The notes beneath the pieces were generated by a model. The model made no database searches and was not told the DNA's origin. It saw nothing but the letters and a program-made list of their open reading frames with translations. A program made the position numbers and the translations under genes. A stretch of 64,000 bases of DNA from Campylobacter gastrosuis (GTDB lineage: Bacteria; Campylobacterota; Campylobacteria; Campylobacterales; Campylobacteraceae): assembly GCF_030249845.1 (NCBI RefSeq), contig NZ_JANURM010000005.1:1-64000 (forward strand), in the 5' to 3' direction. The stretch's first letter is position 1; every line of letters starts with the position of its first letter. Shown in pieces: positions 18,438-27,904 of this stretch.

Positions 18438-19425
18438 TTTCTTTAAACTCGGCAAGTCGTTTTTGAATGGCTAGATTTATGTTTGAATCTGCAAAATTTA
18501 TCGCCTGAAAAATAGCGTTTTTTACGGCTTTTGCATTGCTTTTGCCGTGGCTGATGATGACACAGCCATTTACGCCAAGTAGCGGTGCTCCGCCGTATTC
18601 ATCGTAGCTAACTTGCTTTTTTAAAATTTTAAATACACTTTTCATCAAGACCGAGCCAGCCATAGCAAGTGGCGATTTTTTCACGTGTTTTTTGATGATT
18701 TTACCGATAGCATCAGCCACGCCCTCGCTAGTTTTTAGCAAGATATTGCCTATAAAACCATCACAAACCACGACATCAACGCTCCCGTCAAAGACCTGAT
18801 TGCCCTCGGCGTTACCCACAAAACTATTAAGTTTGCTAAGCATTAAAAACGCCTCTTTGCTAACTTCGTTGCCCTTACACTCCTCTTCGCCGTTTGATAA
18901 AAGCGAAACTTTTGGGTGATTTCTGTTTAAAATTTCTTTTGCATAAGCCTCGCCCATAACGGCAAACTGAAACAAATGCTCAGCCTTACAATCCACATTT
19001 GCACCAACATCAAGCACGAGCGTGGTGCCATCTTGCGTGGTTGGCATAAGCGTGGCAATGGCTGGTCTTAAAACGCCCTTTATCCTGCCGACACGAAGCG
19101 TGGCTAGGCTCATCGTAGCACCGCTATGACCAGCTGAAACGACCGCATCAACCTCTTTTTCTTTTAAAAGCTCAATCGCCTTAAAAATCGTGCTGTCTTT
19201 GCGTTTTAGTGCGTCAGTCGCTCCGTCTGCCATTGAGATGACTTCGCTAGCTTCAACAAAGCTGATATTTTGTGAGAAATTTTGTGGTATGTATTGTTTG
19301 ATGACATTGCTATCGCCTACAAGGACTGCGTGAAACTGATACTCTTTAAGTGCATCAATCACACCAGTCACAATCGGCTCAGCACCGAAATCTCCGCCCA
19401 TAGCGTCAATAGCAATGCGTATCAT
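18430..19425 (-). CDS. plsX: Phosphate acyltransferase PlsX
   Basis: 331 residues with the [16 protein letters not shown] opening, the [14 protein letters not shown] motif and [15 protein letters not shown]. It makes acyl-phosphate from acyl-ACP for glycerolipid synthesis. It lies 3 nt downstream of rpmF and overlaps fabH, the widely conserved rpmF-plsX-fabH arrangement. Confidence 0.95.
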   Translation of the reverse strand: MIRIAIDAMGGDFGAEPIVTGVIDALKEYQFHAVLVGDSNVIKQYIPQNFSQNISFVEASEVISMADGATDALKRKDSTIFKAIELLKEKEVDAVVSAGHSGATMSLATLRVGRIKGVLRPAIATLMPTTQDGTTLVLDVGANVDCKAEHLFQFAVMGEAYAKEILNRNHPKVSLLSNGEEECKGNEVSKEAFLMLSKLNSFVGNAEGNQVFDGSVDVVVCDGFIGNILLKTSEGVADAIGKIIKKHVKKSPLAMAGSVLMKSVFKILKKQVSYDEYGGAPLLGVNGCVIISHGKSNAKAVKNAIFQAINFADSNINLAIQKRLAEFKENA

Positions 19426-19428
19426 TTT

Positions 19429-19575
19429 TTAATATTCACCTGTTGTTTTGTTAATGCGGTGAGGCATTTTCCAAGAGCCGTCTTTGTCTTTTACTGGCAC
19501 TGGGAGTGTTACTTTGTAGTGTGTTCTACGTTTTGCTGCACGTGTGTGGCTCACTCTTCGCTTAGGTACTGCCAT
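19429..19575 (-). CDS. rpmF: 50S ribosomal protein L32
   Basis: 48-codon gene found by translating the gap: [20 protein letters not shown] at the start, then a basic middle and [12 protein letters not shown] at the end. The opening is the L32 signature. It lacks the zinc-binding CxxC pair found in some L32 proteins, so it is of the cysteine-free type. GGAG lies upstream. It sits between the DUF177 gene and plsX as in most bacteria. Confidence 0.95.
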   Translation of the reverse strand: MAVPKRRVSHTRAAKRRTHYKVTLPVPVKDKDGSWKMPHRINKTTGEY

Positions 19576-19586
19576 TTTTATCTCCT

Positions 19587-19943
19587 TTATAAATTTTTAC
19601 ATTTTTCGCAATAAAAATAATCGCTTTTAAAAGCCTCAATTTCGCTTATAAAAAGCTCATCTAAATCTATCTCGTCGTTTAAAAATTCCACGACATCATC
19701 AAGCTCATTTTCGCCTTGTGTGTAAATGCCGTCGCTTATTAAAAGGCTTAAATTTTCATCTAATTTAAGCACGATATCATCGCCACATCTATCGCAATTA
19801 TGAGCTAAATCGCCAAAAATTCTAGCACTGCAAGATAGAAGTTTATCACTCTTTTTTCTTAAATTTACAAAAAATTTCAAACTACCATTTTCTAACTCAA
19901 ACGAAACAGGCTGATTAGAAATTTTTTGAAATTGTATTTTCAA
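19587..19943 (-). CDS. DUF177/YceD-family protein
   Basis: 118 residues with two zinc-ribbon-like pairs, CDRC near residue 54 and CEKC near residue 113, and a central acidic stretch. The family (YceD in E. coli) is almost always encoded just before rpmF, as here, and affects 23S rRNA accumulation and lipid gene expression; its biochemical role is unsettled. It lies 9 nt after ndk. Confidence 0.85.
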   Translation of the reverse strand: MKIQFQKISNQPVSFELENGSLKFFVNLRKKSDKLLSCSARIFGDLAHNCDRCGDDIVLKLDENLSLLISDGIYTQGENELDDVVEFLNDEIDLDELFISEIEAFKSDYFYCEKCKNL

Positions 19944-19952
19944 AATTTTACC

Positions 19953-20366
19953 TTAGCAAATTTCTCTTGATGAAAAGAAAAATGCTATCTCATTTTTTGC
20001 ATTTTCTAGGCTGTCGCTACCGTGAACTGCATTTGCGTCAATACTATCAGCGAAGTCCGCTCTTATTGTGCCCGGCGTTGCTTCTTTTGGGTTTGTAGCA
20101 CCCATTAGTTCGCGGTTTTTAGCTACGGCATTTTCGCCTTCTAAAACCATAACCACAACAGGTCCGCTTGTCATAAAATCAACTAAATCGTTAAAAAATG
20201 GTCTTTGGCTGTGAATGGCATAAAATGCCTTTGCATCGCACTTAGAGAGCTTGATTTTTTTCGCAGCTGCCACTCTTAAACCATTTGATTCAAATCTGTC
20301 AATGATTTTGCCAATAACGCCCTTTTTTACGGCATCTGGCTTGATTATAGAAAGTGTTTGTTGCAT
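19953..20366 (-). CDS. ndk: Nucleoside diphosphate kinase
   Basis: 137 residues with the [20 protein letters not shown] opening and the active-site histidine motif NAVHGSDS near residue 115. It exchanges gamma phosphates between nucleoside di- and triphosphates. It appears to be the first gene of ndk-DUF177-rpmF-plsX-fabH, with a TATAAT box about 46 nt upstream. Confidence 0.95.
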   Translation of the reverse strand: MQQTLSIIKPDAVKKGVIGKIIDRFESNGLRVAAAKKIKLSKCDAKAFYAIHSQRPFFNDLVDFMTSGPVVVMVLEGENAVAKNRELMGATNPKEATPGTIRADFADSIDANAVHGSDSLENAKNEIAFFFSSREIC

Positions 20367-20411
20367 TAAATGTCCTTAAAATTGCAATTATTTAAATTTC
20401 AAAAGTCGCAA

Positions 20412-20417
20412 ATTATA
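20412..20417 (-). promoter_or_regulatory. -10 box of the ndk operon
   Basis: TATAAT preceded by GA on the minus strand, 46 nt before the ndk ATG at 20366. Confidence 0.6.
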
Positions 20418-20438
20418 TCAGAAAAACCTTAAAAAACA

Positions 20439-20463
20439 AAATAGGCTCAAAAAGAGCCTATTT
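20439..20463. terminator. Intrinsic terminator after the ferredoxin gene
   Basis: 10-bp stem AAATAGGCTC / GAGCCTATTT with a 5-nt A loop, immediately after the minus-strand ferredoxin stop. A-rich plus-strand flanks give a U-run in the minus-strand transcript. Confidence 0.85.
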
Positions 20464-20466
20464 AAA

Positions 20467-20751
20467 TTACGCTATAACTGGCGTAGTGCCTGTGCGTAAA
20501 TCAGCACCGATCTCAGGGCGTGACGGCTGACCCTCAAATGGAGCGTCCCACACGATACAGCCATCTGTTGGACAGGCTGAGGCACAGGCTGGTTCATCAT
20601 TGTGTCCTACACACTCAACGCATTTGTCTGCATAAACATAATATGCGTCTGCACCTGTTGGGTTATCACTATCATCAACGATAGCTGAAACTGGGCACTC
20701 ATCTATGCAAGAGCCACAGCTAATGCAAATATCTGTAATTTTTACTGACAT
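20467..20751 (-). CDS. 2[4Fe-4S] ferredoxin
   Basis: 94 residues. The first cluster site is CISCGSCIDECP and the second is CVECVGHNDEPACASACP, with the 8-residue insertion and C-terminal extension of Allochromatium-type ferredoxins. This cytoplasmic low-potential electron carrier serves, for example, pyruvate and 2-oxoglutarate oxidoreductases in epsilonproteobacteria. GGAG lies upstream of the ATG and a strong terminator follows; it appears monocistronic. Confidence 0.92.
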   Translation of the reverse strand: MSVKITDICISCGSCIDECPVSAIVDDSDNPTGADAYYVYADKCVECVGHNDEPACASACPTDGCIVWDAPFEGQPSRPEIGADLRTGTTPVIA

Positions 20752-20876
20752 TTTTTCTCCTTATTTCAAAATAGACTGCTAGAATATCAAAAAAGAGTTA
20801 AATTTGATATAAAATTTTCATTTAATTTCTCTTAAAAAGTTATTTTAAAAATTAACTTTAATTAATAAAAATGTGC

Positions 20877-20882
20877 TAAAAT
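20877..20882 (+). promoter_or_regulatory. -10 box of uvrA
   Basis: TAAAAT preceded by TGC in a very AT-rich gap, 31 nt before the uvrA ATG. Confidence 0.5.
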
Positions 20883-20913
20883 CACGAATTTATTTAAAAA
20901 AACAGGCAAAATA

Positions 20914-23730
20914 ATGAACGATACAATTAAAATTTTTGGTGCAAAAGAGCATAATTTAAAAAACATAAATTTAGAAATTCCAAAAAACAAACTGGTGGTT
21001 TTTACAGGGCTTAGTGGCTCTGGTAAAAGTACTTTGGCGTTTGATACGCTTTATGCAGAGGGGCAAAGGCGCTACATTGAAAGCCTAAGTAGCTATGCTA
21101 GGCAGTTTTTAGATAGGGTTGGTAAGCCAGATGTTGATAAGATTGAAGGCCTTACACCAGCCATTGCCATTGATCAAAAGACGACTTCAAAAAATCCACG
21201 CTCAACGGTTGGCACGATAACTGAAATTTATGATTATTTGCGACTTTTATACGCAAGAATCGGCACTCAGCACTGCCACCAATGCGGTAAGCCTATCTCA
21301 AAAATGAGCTCACAAGACATTATAAATGAAATTTCAAAGTTGCCCAGTGACGCAAAAGTCGTGATTTATGCGCCTTTAATTCGCGAAAAAAAAGGCACAT
21401 TTGCTGATTTGATTGAAAATTTAAGGGCAAAGGGCTTTGTTAGGGCGTTAATTGACGGCGTTATGGTGCGTTTAGATGAGGAGATAGAGCTTGCAAAGAC
21501 CAAAAAGCACACTATAAAGGTTGTCATTGACCGCATTGTAATTAGCGATGAAAACAGCGTTAGATTGGCACAGGACGTTGAAAAGGCGTTAAATGAGAGT
21601 TACGGCGAGGTTGAAGTTGAAATTTCAAATGCTGACGAGCTTGGGCTTACGCAAAAATTTATCCATTACAGCGAGCATTTAGCCTGTTTTGATTGCAAAA
21701 TTTCATTTACTCCGCTTGAACCGCTTAGTTTTAGCTTTAATAGCCCAAAGGGTGCGTGCGAGCATTGCGATGGTTTAGGGATTCGTTACAGCCTTGATAT
21801 GAGTAAAATTTTAGATGAAGATAAGAGCATTGAAGCGGGTGCCATTAAAACTATGCACGGCTATAATATGAGCTATTACAACAAATTTTTACTAGCATTT
21901 TGTGAGCAAAACGGCATAAATACAAAGACGGCGTTTTATGGTTTAAGCGATGATGAAAGACGCCTTGTGCTTTATGGTAACGCAAAGCCAGTTGAGTTTT
22001 TATGGAAAAGACACCGATTAACTCGCACTTTTGAGGGCGCGGTTAAAATTTCTTACGAGCTTTTAAATAGCGAAAAATATTTAGATGAGTATATGAGTGA
22101 GAAAATTTGCTCAAATTGCAACGGGCACCGCTTAAAACCGCAAAGTTTGGCTGTTAAGGTCGCAGGGCTTGGGCTTGGTGAAATTTTAGATATGAGTATT
22201 GAGGACTGCGTGGCGTTTTTTTCAAATGAGAAAAATTTTAGCTATCTAAATTCGCAAGAGATGATGATAGCAACGCCGATTTTAAAGGAGATAAATGAAA
22301 GGCTCTATTTTCTTTATGATGTTGGGCTTGGCTATTTGTCACTTGGGCGCGATGCAAGGACGATTAGCGGTGGCGAGGCTCAGAGAATTCGCATCGCAAG
22401 TCAGATAGGTAGCGGTCTAAGTGGCGTAATGTATGTGCTTGATGAGCCAAGTATTGGACTTCACGAAAGGGACACGCTAAAACTTATTAAAACCTTGCGA
22501 AATTTACAGCTTAAAGGCAACTCCGTAATAGTCGTAGAGCACGATAAAAAAACTATCAAAGAAGCCGATTTTATCGTTGATATCGGCGAGGGAGCTGGTA
22601 GGTTTGGAGGCTCAGTTATCTTTTCTGGCAGTTATGATGAACTGCTTAAAACTCACACACAAACAGCAAAATACCTAAACGGCGAAGCTGATATAAACTA
22701 CCAAAAAAACCGAAAACAAGAGAGCTGGATAGAAATTTCAAATGTAAATATCAATAATATTAAAAATTTATCTGCGAAATTCCCACTTAAAAACCTAGTC
22801 GGCATAACTGGCGTTTCAGGCTCTGGCAAAAGCTCACTCATACTTCAAACACTTTTACCAGTCGCACAAGAGCAGTTAAATCACGCTAGAAAGGTAAAAA
22901 AGGTCGCAGGAGCAAGTATTGCTGGACTTCATAATTTAGATAAAGTAATTTATCTTGATCAAAGCCCGATAGGTCGCACACCACGCTCAAATCCAGCCAC
23001 TTATACTGGCGTAATGGACGAGATTCGCACACTTTTTGCACAGACAAAAGAGGCAAAGCTTCGTGGGTATAAAATCGGCAGATTTAGCTTTAACGTCAAG
23101 GGTGGGCGTTGCGAGAAGTGCGGTGGCGAGGGCGAGATAAAGATAGAGATGCACTTTTTGCCAGATGTAATGGTCGTTTGTGACGCTTGTAAAGGCACAC
23201 GCTACAACGCTCAAACGCTTGAAATAACGTATAAAGGCAAGTCAATCGCCGATGTGCTAGATATGAGCATTGATGATGCGTTAGAGTTTTTTAAAGCGGT
23301 GCCAAAAATTTACGCTAAGCTAAAAACCCTTGCTGACGTGGGACTTGGCTATATCACGCTTGGGCAAAATGCCACGACTTTAAGCGGCGGCGAGGCACAG
23401 CGTGTAAAACTGGCAAAAGAGCTAAGCAGAAGCGATACTGGCAAGACCCTTTATATCCTTGATGAGCCGACAACCGGACTTCACTTTGCAGATGTAAATC
23501 GCCTTTGTTTGGTTTTACAGCATTTGGTTGATTTGGGTAACTCTGTTTTTGTGATTGAGCATAATATGGATATTATTAAAAATTGTGATTATATCGTAGA
23601 TATGGGGCCAGAAGGCGGTGCAAAGGGTGGCAAAGTGATCGCCGTTGGCAATGTAAAAGAACTTGCTAAAAATCACAAAAAAACCGGCAGTTACACCGGT
23701 AAATTTTTAGAAGAGGAGATAAAAAAGTGA
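20914..23730 (+). CDS. uvrA: Excinuclease ABC subunit A
   Basis: 938 residues, the normal UvrA length. Two ABC ATPase cassettes are visible: Walker A GLSGSGKST near residue 33 and GVSGSGKSS near residue 642, with signature motifs SGGEAQRIRIA and SGGEAQRVKLA. Zinc modules include CHQCGK, CFDC/CEHC and CEKCGGEG/CDAC. It recognises damage in nucleotide excision repair with UvrB. Its stop overlaps the next start by 4 nt (GTGA), so the phase-variable glycosyltransferase is co-transcribed. Confidence 0.97.
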   Translation: MNDTIKIFGAKEHNLKNINLEIPKNKLVVFTGLSGSGKSTLAFDTLYAEGQRRYIESLSSYARQFLDRVGKPDVDKIEGLTPAIAIDQKTTSKNPRSTVGTITEIYDYLRLLYARIGTQHCHQCGKPISKMSSQDIINEISKLPSDAKVVIYAPLIREKKGTFADLIENLRAKGFVRALIDGVMVRLDEEIELAKTKKHTIKVVIDRIVISDENSVRLAQDVEKALNESYGEVEVEISNADELGLTQKFIHYSEHLACFDCKISFTPLEPLSFSFNSPKGACEHCDGLGIRYSLDMSKILDEDKSIEAGAIKTMHGYNMSYYNKFLLAFCEQNGINTKTAFYGLSDDERRLVLYGNAKPVEFLWKRHRLTRTFEGAVKISYELLNSEKYLDEYMSEKICSNCNGHRLKPQSLAVKVAGLGLGEILDMSIEDCVAFFSNEKNFSYLNSQEMMIATPILKEINERLYFLYDVGLGYLSLGRDARTISGGEAQRIRIASQIGSGLSGVMYVLDEPSIGLHERDTLKLIKTLRNLQLKGNSVIVVEHDKKTIKEADFIVDIGEGAGRFGGSVIFSGSYDELLKTHTQTAKYLNGEADINYQKNRKQESWIEISNVNINNIKNLSAKFPLKNLVGITGVSGSGKSSLILQTLLPVAQEQLNHARKVKKVAGASIAGLHNLDKVIYLDQSPIGRTPRSNPATYTGVMDEIRTLFAQTKEAKLRGYKIGRFSFNVKGGRCEKCGGEGEIKIEMHFLPDVMVVCDACKGTRYNAQTLEITYKGKSIADVLDMSIDDALEFFKAVPKIYAKLKTLADVGLGYITLGQNATTLSGGEAQRVKLAKELSRSDTGKTLYILDEPTTGLHFADVNRLCLVLQHLVDLGNSVFVIEHNMDIIKNCDYIVDMGPEGGAKGGKVIAVGNVKELAKNHKKTGSYTGKFLEEEIKK

Positions 23731-24494
23731 GAATTTTTGTCATAAATTTAGAAAAAGACACTCAAAAAAGAGATGATTTTGTTAAAAATTTTAGCCGTTT
23801 TAGCCTTGACTATGAGTTTATAAATGGCGTCTATGGGGGGGGGGTTAGCGAAAGTGAGCTTTTTAAGCTCGTGTATGATTATAAAAACTGCTTTTTAACA
23901 AAGGGCGAAATAGGCTGTGCGTTAAGCCATTTAAAAATCTATCAAAAGATGATAGATGAAAATATCCCCTACGCTCTAATCCTTGAAGATGACGCTGGTT
24001 TTAGCGATGAATTTTGTGAAATTTTAGCCAAAATTGATGAGTTTTTATCAAAACAAGATGACTTTGAGCTAGTTTGCTTAATGCAACTTAATAATGCTTG
24101 TTTTAAAAATCTAACAATCAAAATTGATGAAAATTTAAGCCTTTATAAATTCTCATCAGGCGTTACTGCATACGGCTATATCATCACAAAAACGGCTGCG
24201 GCTAAGATTTTAAAGCTAAACACACCAATAATCCTAGAAGCCGATTCGTGGCTACAATTTTATGAGCTAAGTGGTTTAAGAATTTACACCTTAAACAAAG
24301 ATGTGATTTTTACGACCGATAGGGACGGGACAAACTCATCAATTGGCACACAAGAAAGGCTAAATCTTGCCAAGCAAAAAACAATCGCAAGAAAACAATT
24401 AGTGAAAAAAATCGGTGGCGTTTCATATCGTTTTAGGCGGATTTTACAGCGTTTAAAAAATAAAATTTTTACAAGGATTTTTGCAAAACGCTAA
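23727..24494 (+). CDS. Family 25 glycosyltransferase, phase-variable
   Basis: 255 residues starting at a GTG that overlaps the uvrA stop. The FVINLEKDTQKRDDF opening and the GEIGCALSHLKIYQKM and ALILEDDA motifs are those of GT25 LOS galactosyltransferases (LgtB/LgtE/Cj-type). A run of ten G at 23835-23844 encodes Gly37-39. At this length the frame is open (ON). Eleven G gives GGT TAG at once, and nine G gives a stop about 18 codons later. It should add a sugar, probably galactose, to LOS. The basic C-terminus (RRILQRLKNK) suggests membrane association. Confidence 0.9.
   Translation: MRIFVINLEKDTQKRDDFVKNFSRFSLDYEFINGVYGGGVSESELFKLVYDYKNCFLTKGEIGCALSHLKIYQKMIDENIPYALILEDDAGFSDEFCEILAKIDEFLSKQDDFELVCLMQLNNACFKNLTIKIDENLSLYKFSSGVTAYGYIITKTAAAKILKLNTPIILEADSWLQFYELSGLRIYTLNKDVIFTTDRDGTNSSIGTQERLNLAKQKTIARKQLVKKIGGVSYRFRRILQRLKNKIFTRIFAKR
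23835..23844 (+). repeat. G10 homopolymer inside a glycosyltransferase gene
   Basis: Ten consecutive G within the coding sequence, a typical Campylobacter slippage site. Loss or gain of one G truncates the protein near residue 40-58. Confidence 0.95.
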
Positions 24495-25060
24495 AACCTA
24501 GCGTCCGCTAGGACAATGGCACATAGCACCGACACGCCGTTTTGTTCTAGAATTTTACGTGCTTGAAGCAGGGTCTGACCTGTCGTTACGATATCATCAA
24601 CCAAAATCACTGGGTGCTTTATGGGCTTTAAAATCTTAAAATTTCGTGGATTTTTTAGCCTAAACGCCAAATCCTTACCACTATAACTAACGCTATTTTG
24701 AGCGTGTAAAGCGTGAAAAATTGGCTTAATAAACGACGATTTTAGGGCGTTTGCTAGGATTGCCGTGTGCGAGTAGCCACTGGTGTTTTTATCATCAATT
24801 GGCAGAGCGTTTAGCAAAATTTCAGAGTTAAAATTAATCGCAAATTTTTTAAAACTAACCTTTGAAAGTGCCTTAAAAACGAACGCTCCGTGCATTTTAT
24901 GCTTTGAATACAAAAGCTCTTTAATCTCTGAAAAATCATAAAAACTAAAAATTTTTAGCCCATCTTCAATCCTAGTTTTTGGCGTCGTGTCAGATAAAAT
25001 TTCAAGACAGAGCGAACAAAAAACAAAGGGTGTAAAACTGCCACATTTAAAACAACGCAT
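24491..25060 (-). CDS. ComF-like phosphoribosyltransferase
   Basis: 189 residues. The N-terminal zinc-ribbon pairs CFKC and CSLC (residues 3-19) are followed by a PRTase domain with the PRPP loop VILVDDIVTTGQTL near residue 152. Family members (ComF/GntX) are linked to natural transformation or DNA uptake. It is last in the lepA-tautomerase-lipoprotein-comF run and overlaps the 3' end of the converging glycosyltransferase by 4 nt. Confidence 0.85.
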   Translation of the reverse strand: MRCFKCGSFTPFVFCSLCLEILSDTTPKTRIEDGLKIFSFYDFSEIKELLYSKHKMHGAFVFKALSKVSFKKFAINFNSEILLNALPIDDKNTSGYSHTAILANALKSSFIKPIFHALHAQNSVSYSGKDLAFRLKNPRNFKILKPIKHPVILVDDIVTTGQTLLQARKILEQNGVSVLCAIVLADARF

Positions 25061-25070
25061 TTAAAAAGCA

Positions 25071-25766
25071 TTAAAATTTTGTTATGATTTCTGCGACCTT
25101 ATTTGCGGCTTGTTTTGCCAAAAGCGAGATGAAAAAGTCAAAATCTTGCTGTTTATTTGCAAAAAGTTTTGTTACTTCTTGGCTTGTGTTTATCTGCAAG
25201 GTTTTATTTTTGTTTATATTTGAAATTTTTAGTTCGCCACTTAATTTACCGCTTAAAATTTCACTACTTCTATCATAATCGCCCCTAATATTTTTGATAA
25301 AAAAGTCAAGTTTATACGTGTATGGCGATGTTTGCGTATCCACTACGACAATGCCACGAGATTTTAGCTCTTGTTCTAAAAACATATAAAATAGCACCTC
25401 AGGGCGTGAAGTGGAGTTAAAAACAACCTGCTGTCCGTTCTTTTTGGTGTAGTAAATCGCTTTTGGGCTGTCCCTAAAATCAACAATTCTATGCAAATAG
25501 ACCTTTTTAAACGCCACATCCGTGTCTATTAAATTTTTATTTAAACAGCATTTAACTGCGACATCGCTTTTATAAAACGCACCATTTATAAAAACCCCCC
25601 TGCCCTTGCCGTTACACTCACTGCAATCAAGCGGAATTCTCATCACTTCGGTAAAAAGCATAGTGCTTTTTTCGTCAATTTGTGGTTTTTGAATGATCAC
25701 CATTTCACTTTTACTTGAACAACCGATAAAAATAAAAACAAAAATAGCAATGATAAAATTTCTCAT
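25071..25766 (-). CDS. Putative lipoprotein of unknown function
   Basis: 231 residues with a lipoprotein signal (MRNFIIAIFVFIFIGCSSKS; lipobox IGC, Cys16). The mature part has a CSEC motif and a nearby vicinal CC (residues 52-80), then mixed alpha/beta sequence without a domain I recognise. The stretch VTKLFANKQQDFDFFISLLAKQAANKVAEIITKF suggests a C-terminal helix. It probably sits on a membrane facing the periplasm. It overlaps the tautomerase gene by 4 nt. Confidence 0.75.
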   Translation of the reverse strand: MRNFIIAIFVFIFIGCSSKSEMVIIQKPQIDEKSTMLFTEVMRIPLDCSECNGKGRGVFINGAFYKSDVAVKCCLNKNLIDTDVAFKKVYLHRIVDFRDSPKAIYYTKKNGQQVVFNSTSRPEVLFYMFLEQELKSRGIVVVDTQTSPYTYKLDFFIKNIRGDYDRSSEILSGKLSGELKISNINKNKTLQINTSQEVTKLFANKQQDFDFFISLLAKQAANKVAEIITKF

Positions 25767-25975
25767 CTTACTCCCTTTTGTATTTTTTGGCTGATTGTCT
25801 CACCACCAATGGCGTAATTTTCAGGCTCTATCTCATCAATCACAACAACGGCATTTTTGCCACTTCTGCCTAAAATTTGCTCAAAAAGCTCGGTTACACC
25901 AAGTGCTAAACGCTCTTTTTGCTCCTTTGTTGGAGTGCCGTTTTCTTTTGTGATTTTTATGTTTATGTATGGCAT
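25763..25975 (-). CDS. 4-oxalocrotonate tautomerase-family protein
   Basis: 70 residues starting Met-Pro-Tyr-Ile-Asn, so removal of Met exposes the catalytic N-terminal proline. The TKEQKERLALGVTELFEQILG helix and the VVIDEIEPENYAIGG segment match the small tautomerase family (DmpI/XylH-like). The natural substrate is unknown. It lies 10 nt after lepA and overlaps the lipoprotein gene by 4 nt. Confidence 0.88.
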   Translation of the reverse strand: MPYINIKITKENGTPTKEQKERLALGVTELFEQILGRSGKNAVVVIDEIEPENYAIGGETISQKIQKGVR

Positions 25976-25985
25976 AAATTCTCCA

Positions 25986-27776
25986 TTAATCTATTTTAAG
26001 CACCGATAAAAACGCCTCTTGCGGTAAATGCACCTTGCCGATAGCCTTCATACGCTTTTTGCCCTCTTTTTGCTTTTCAAGAAGCTTTCTTTTGCGCGTG
26101 ATATCGCCGCCGTAGCACTTTGCGGTTACGTTTTTACCCATTGATTTTACGTTTTCACGAGCGATGACTTTATTGCCGATACTTGCTTGGATAGCCACTT
26201 CAAAAAGTTGCCTTGGCACGATCTCTTTCATCGCCTTTACAAAATCACGCCCCTTGCTTTGCGATTTGCTCTCTGGCACGATGATCGAGAGCGCATCTAC
26301 TATCTCTCCGGCGACCTTTATATCAAGCTTGACAAGGTTGCCAACCCTATAATCGCTAGGCTCATAATCAAAACTCGCATAGCCCTTGGTGGCTGATTTT
26401 AGCTTATCGTAAAAGTCCATAACGATCTCATTCATCGGTATGTCATATTCAAGCAAAACACGTTCTGGCGTTATGTAATCCATCTTCGTTTGCACCGCTC
26501 GGCGGTTGTTTAAAAGCGTGATGATGTTACCTAGAAATTCTGTGGGTGTGATGATTGTTGATTTTACATAAGGCTCTTTGATATTCTCTATTTTATTTAC
26601 CGGCGGTAGTTCGCTTGGGTTTTGTATGCGTAAAATTTTGCCATCAGTTTGCACGACTTCGTATGTAACGGTCGGCGCTGTGGCTATCAAATCAAGATTA
26701 AACTCACGCTCTAATCGCTCTTTAACAACCTCCATATGAAGCAACCCCAAAAATCCCACGCGAAAGCCAAAGCCAAGCGCGATTGAGGTTTCAGGCTCGT
26801 AGCTTATTGAGCTATCGTTTAGTTTTAGTTTATCAAGCGCGTCCCTTAAATCCTCAAATTTATCCGTATCAATCGGATAAATTCCAGCAAACACAAACGG
26901 CTTTGCGCGCTCAAATCCACCAACTGGCTCTTTTGTAGGGTTTTTAGCTATTGTAATAGTATCGCCAACCTGCACATCGCTTACGTTTTTTAGCCCCAAA
27001 ACGACCACGCCGACCTCACCGGTGTTTATGGATTTTGTCTTAATGGGCGCTATCGGATTTGGATACATTAGATCTAAAACCACGTGCTTTTTATTTGTCC
27101 CCATAACCAAAATTTCATCGTTTTTAGCAATCTTGCCGTCATAAACTCGCACGAGCGTAAGCGCGCCAAGGTAGTTATCAAACCAGCTGTCATAAATCAA
27201 TGCCTTTGTGGGCTTAGCCTCGTCGCCATTTGGCGGTGGCACACGGCTAACTATGGCTTCAAGCAGTTCATTTATACCAATCCCGCTTTTTGCGCTAACT
27301 TCAATCGCACCCGAGCAGTCAAGCCCGATTATATGCTCTATCTCGTCCTTTACGCGCTGTGGGTCGGCTGCTGGCAGGTCAATTTTATTTATCACTGGGA
27401 TTATTTCAAGGTTATTTTCAAGCGCGATATAGACGTTTGCGATAGTTTGTGCCTCAACGCCCTGGCTTGCATCAACGACTAGCAAAGCCCCCTCGCAACT
27501 AGCTAAGCTTCTGCTTACTTCGTAGCTAAAATCAACGTGTCCGGGTGTGTCAATGAGATTTAGCACGAACTCGCCGTCTTTGTTTTTGTAATTTAGCCTA
27601 ACGCTTTGCGCTTTTATCGTGATACCACGCTCTTTTTCAATGTCCATCGTGTCCATTATCTGACTACTCATCTTGCGATCACTAACTGCCCCGCACTCGC
27701 TAATCAAGCGGTCAGCCAAGGTGCTTTTGCCGTGGTCAATGTGAGCGATAATGCTAAAATTTCGTATGTTTTTCAT
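25986..27776 (-). CDS. lepA: Elongation factor 4
   Basis: 596 residues, the full LepA length. G1 is AHIDHGKST near residue 11, G3 is DTPGHVDF and G4 is NKID; the C-terminal LepA-specific domain ends with the [16 protein letters not shown] stretch. It is a ribosomal GTPase that remodels stalled or back-translocating ribosomes. First gene of a run ending in comF-like. Confidence 0.97.
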   Translation of the reverse strand: MKNIRNFSIIAHIDHGKSTLADRLISECGAVSDRKMSSQIMDTMDIEKERGITIKAQSVRLNYKNKDGEFVLNLIDTPGHVDFSYEVSRSLASCEGALLVVDASQGVEAQTIANVYIALENNLEIIPVINKIDLPAADPQRVKDEIEHIIGLDCSGAIEVSAKSGIGINELLEAIVSRVPPPNGDEAKPTKALIYDSWFDNYLGALTLVRVYDGKIAKNDEILVMGTNKKHVVLDLMYPNPIAPIKTKSINTGEVGVVVLGLKNVSDVQVGDTITIAKNPTKEPVGGFERAKPFVFAGIYPIDTDKFEDLRDALDKLKLNDSSISYEPETSIALGFGFRVGFLGLLHMEVVKERLEREFNLDLIATAPTVTYEVVQTDGKILRIQNPSELPPVNKIENIKEPYVKSTIITPTEFLGNIITLLNNRRAVQTKMDYITPERVLLEYDIPMNEIVMDFYDKLKSATKGYASFDYEPSDYRVGNLVKLDIKVAGEIVDALSIIVPESKSQSKGRDFVKAMKEIVPRQLFEVAIQASIGNKVIARENVKSMGKNVTAKCYGGDITRKRKLLEKQKEGKKRMKAIGKVHLPQEAFLSVLKID

Positions 27777-27867
27777 AAAATTCCTAGTTAAATTTTAAAG
27801 GCTTATAATGCCTAAAATTCATTTAAAAACTGATAAATGGATTTTAAATTTTTAAGTAAATTTTAGC

Positions 27868-27873
27868 TAAAAT
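27868..27873 (+). promoter_or_regulatory. Probable -10 box of the restriction-modification pair
   Basis: TAAAAT (after GC) 32 nt before the ATG at 27905; AAAGG gives the ribosome-binding site. No operator-like palindrome or control-protein (C) gene was seen. Confidence 0.45.
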
Positions 27874-27904
27874 CCAAAACCAAAATTAAACATAAAGGCG
27901 AAAA

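Noticed and set aside
25595..25600. C6 run in the lipoprotein gene (and another in mobA near 4493)
   Set aside because: Runs of six are too short for the high slippage rates seen at poly-G tracts of eight or more.
27606..27791. Short plus-strand frames in and before lepA
   Set aside because: They lie opposite highly conserved lepA coding sequence and have no recognisable product.
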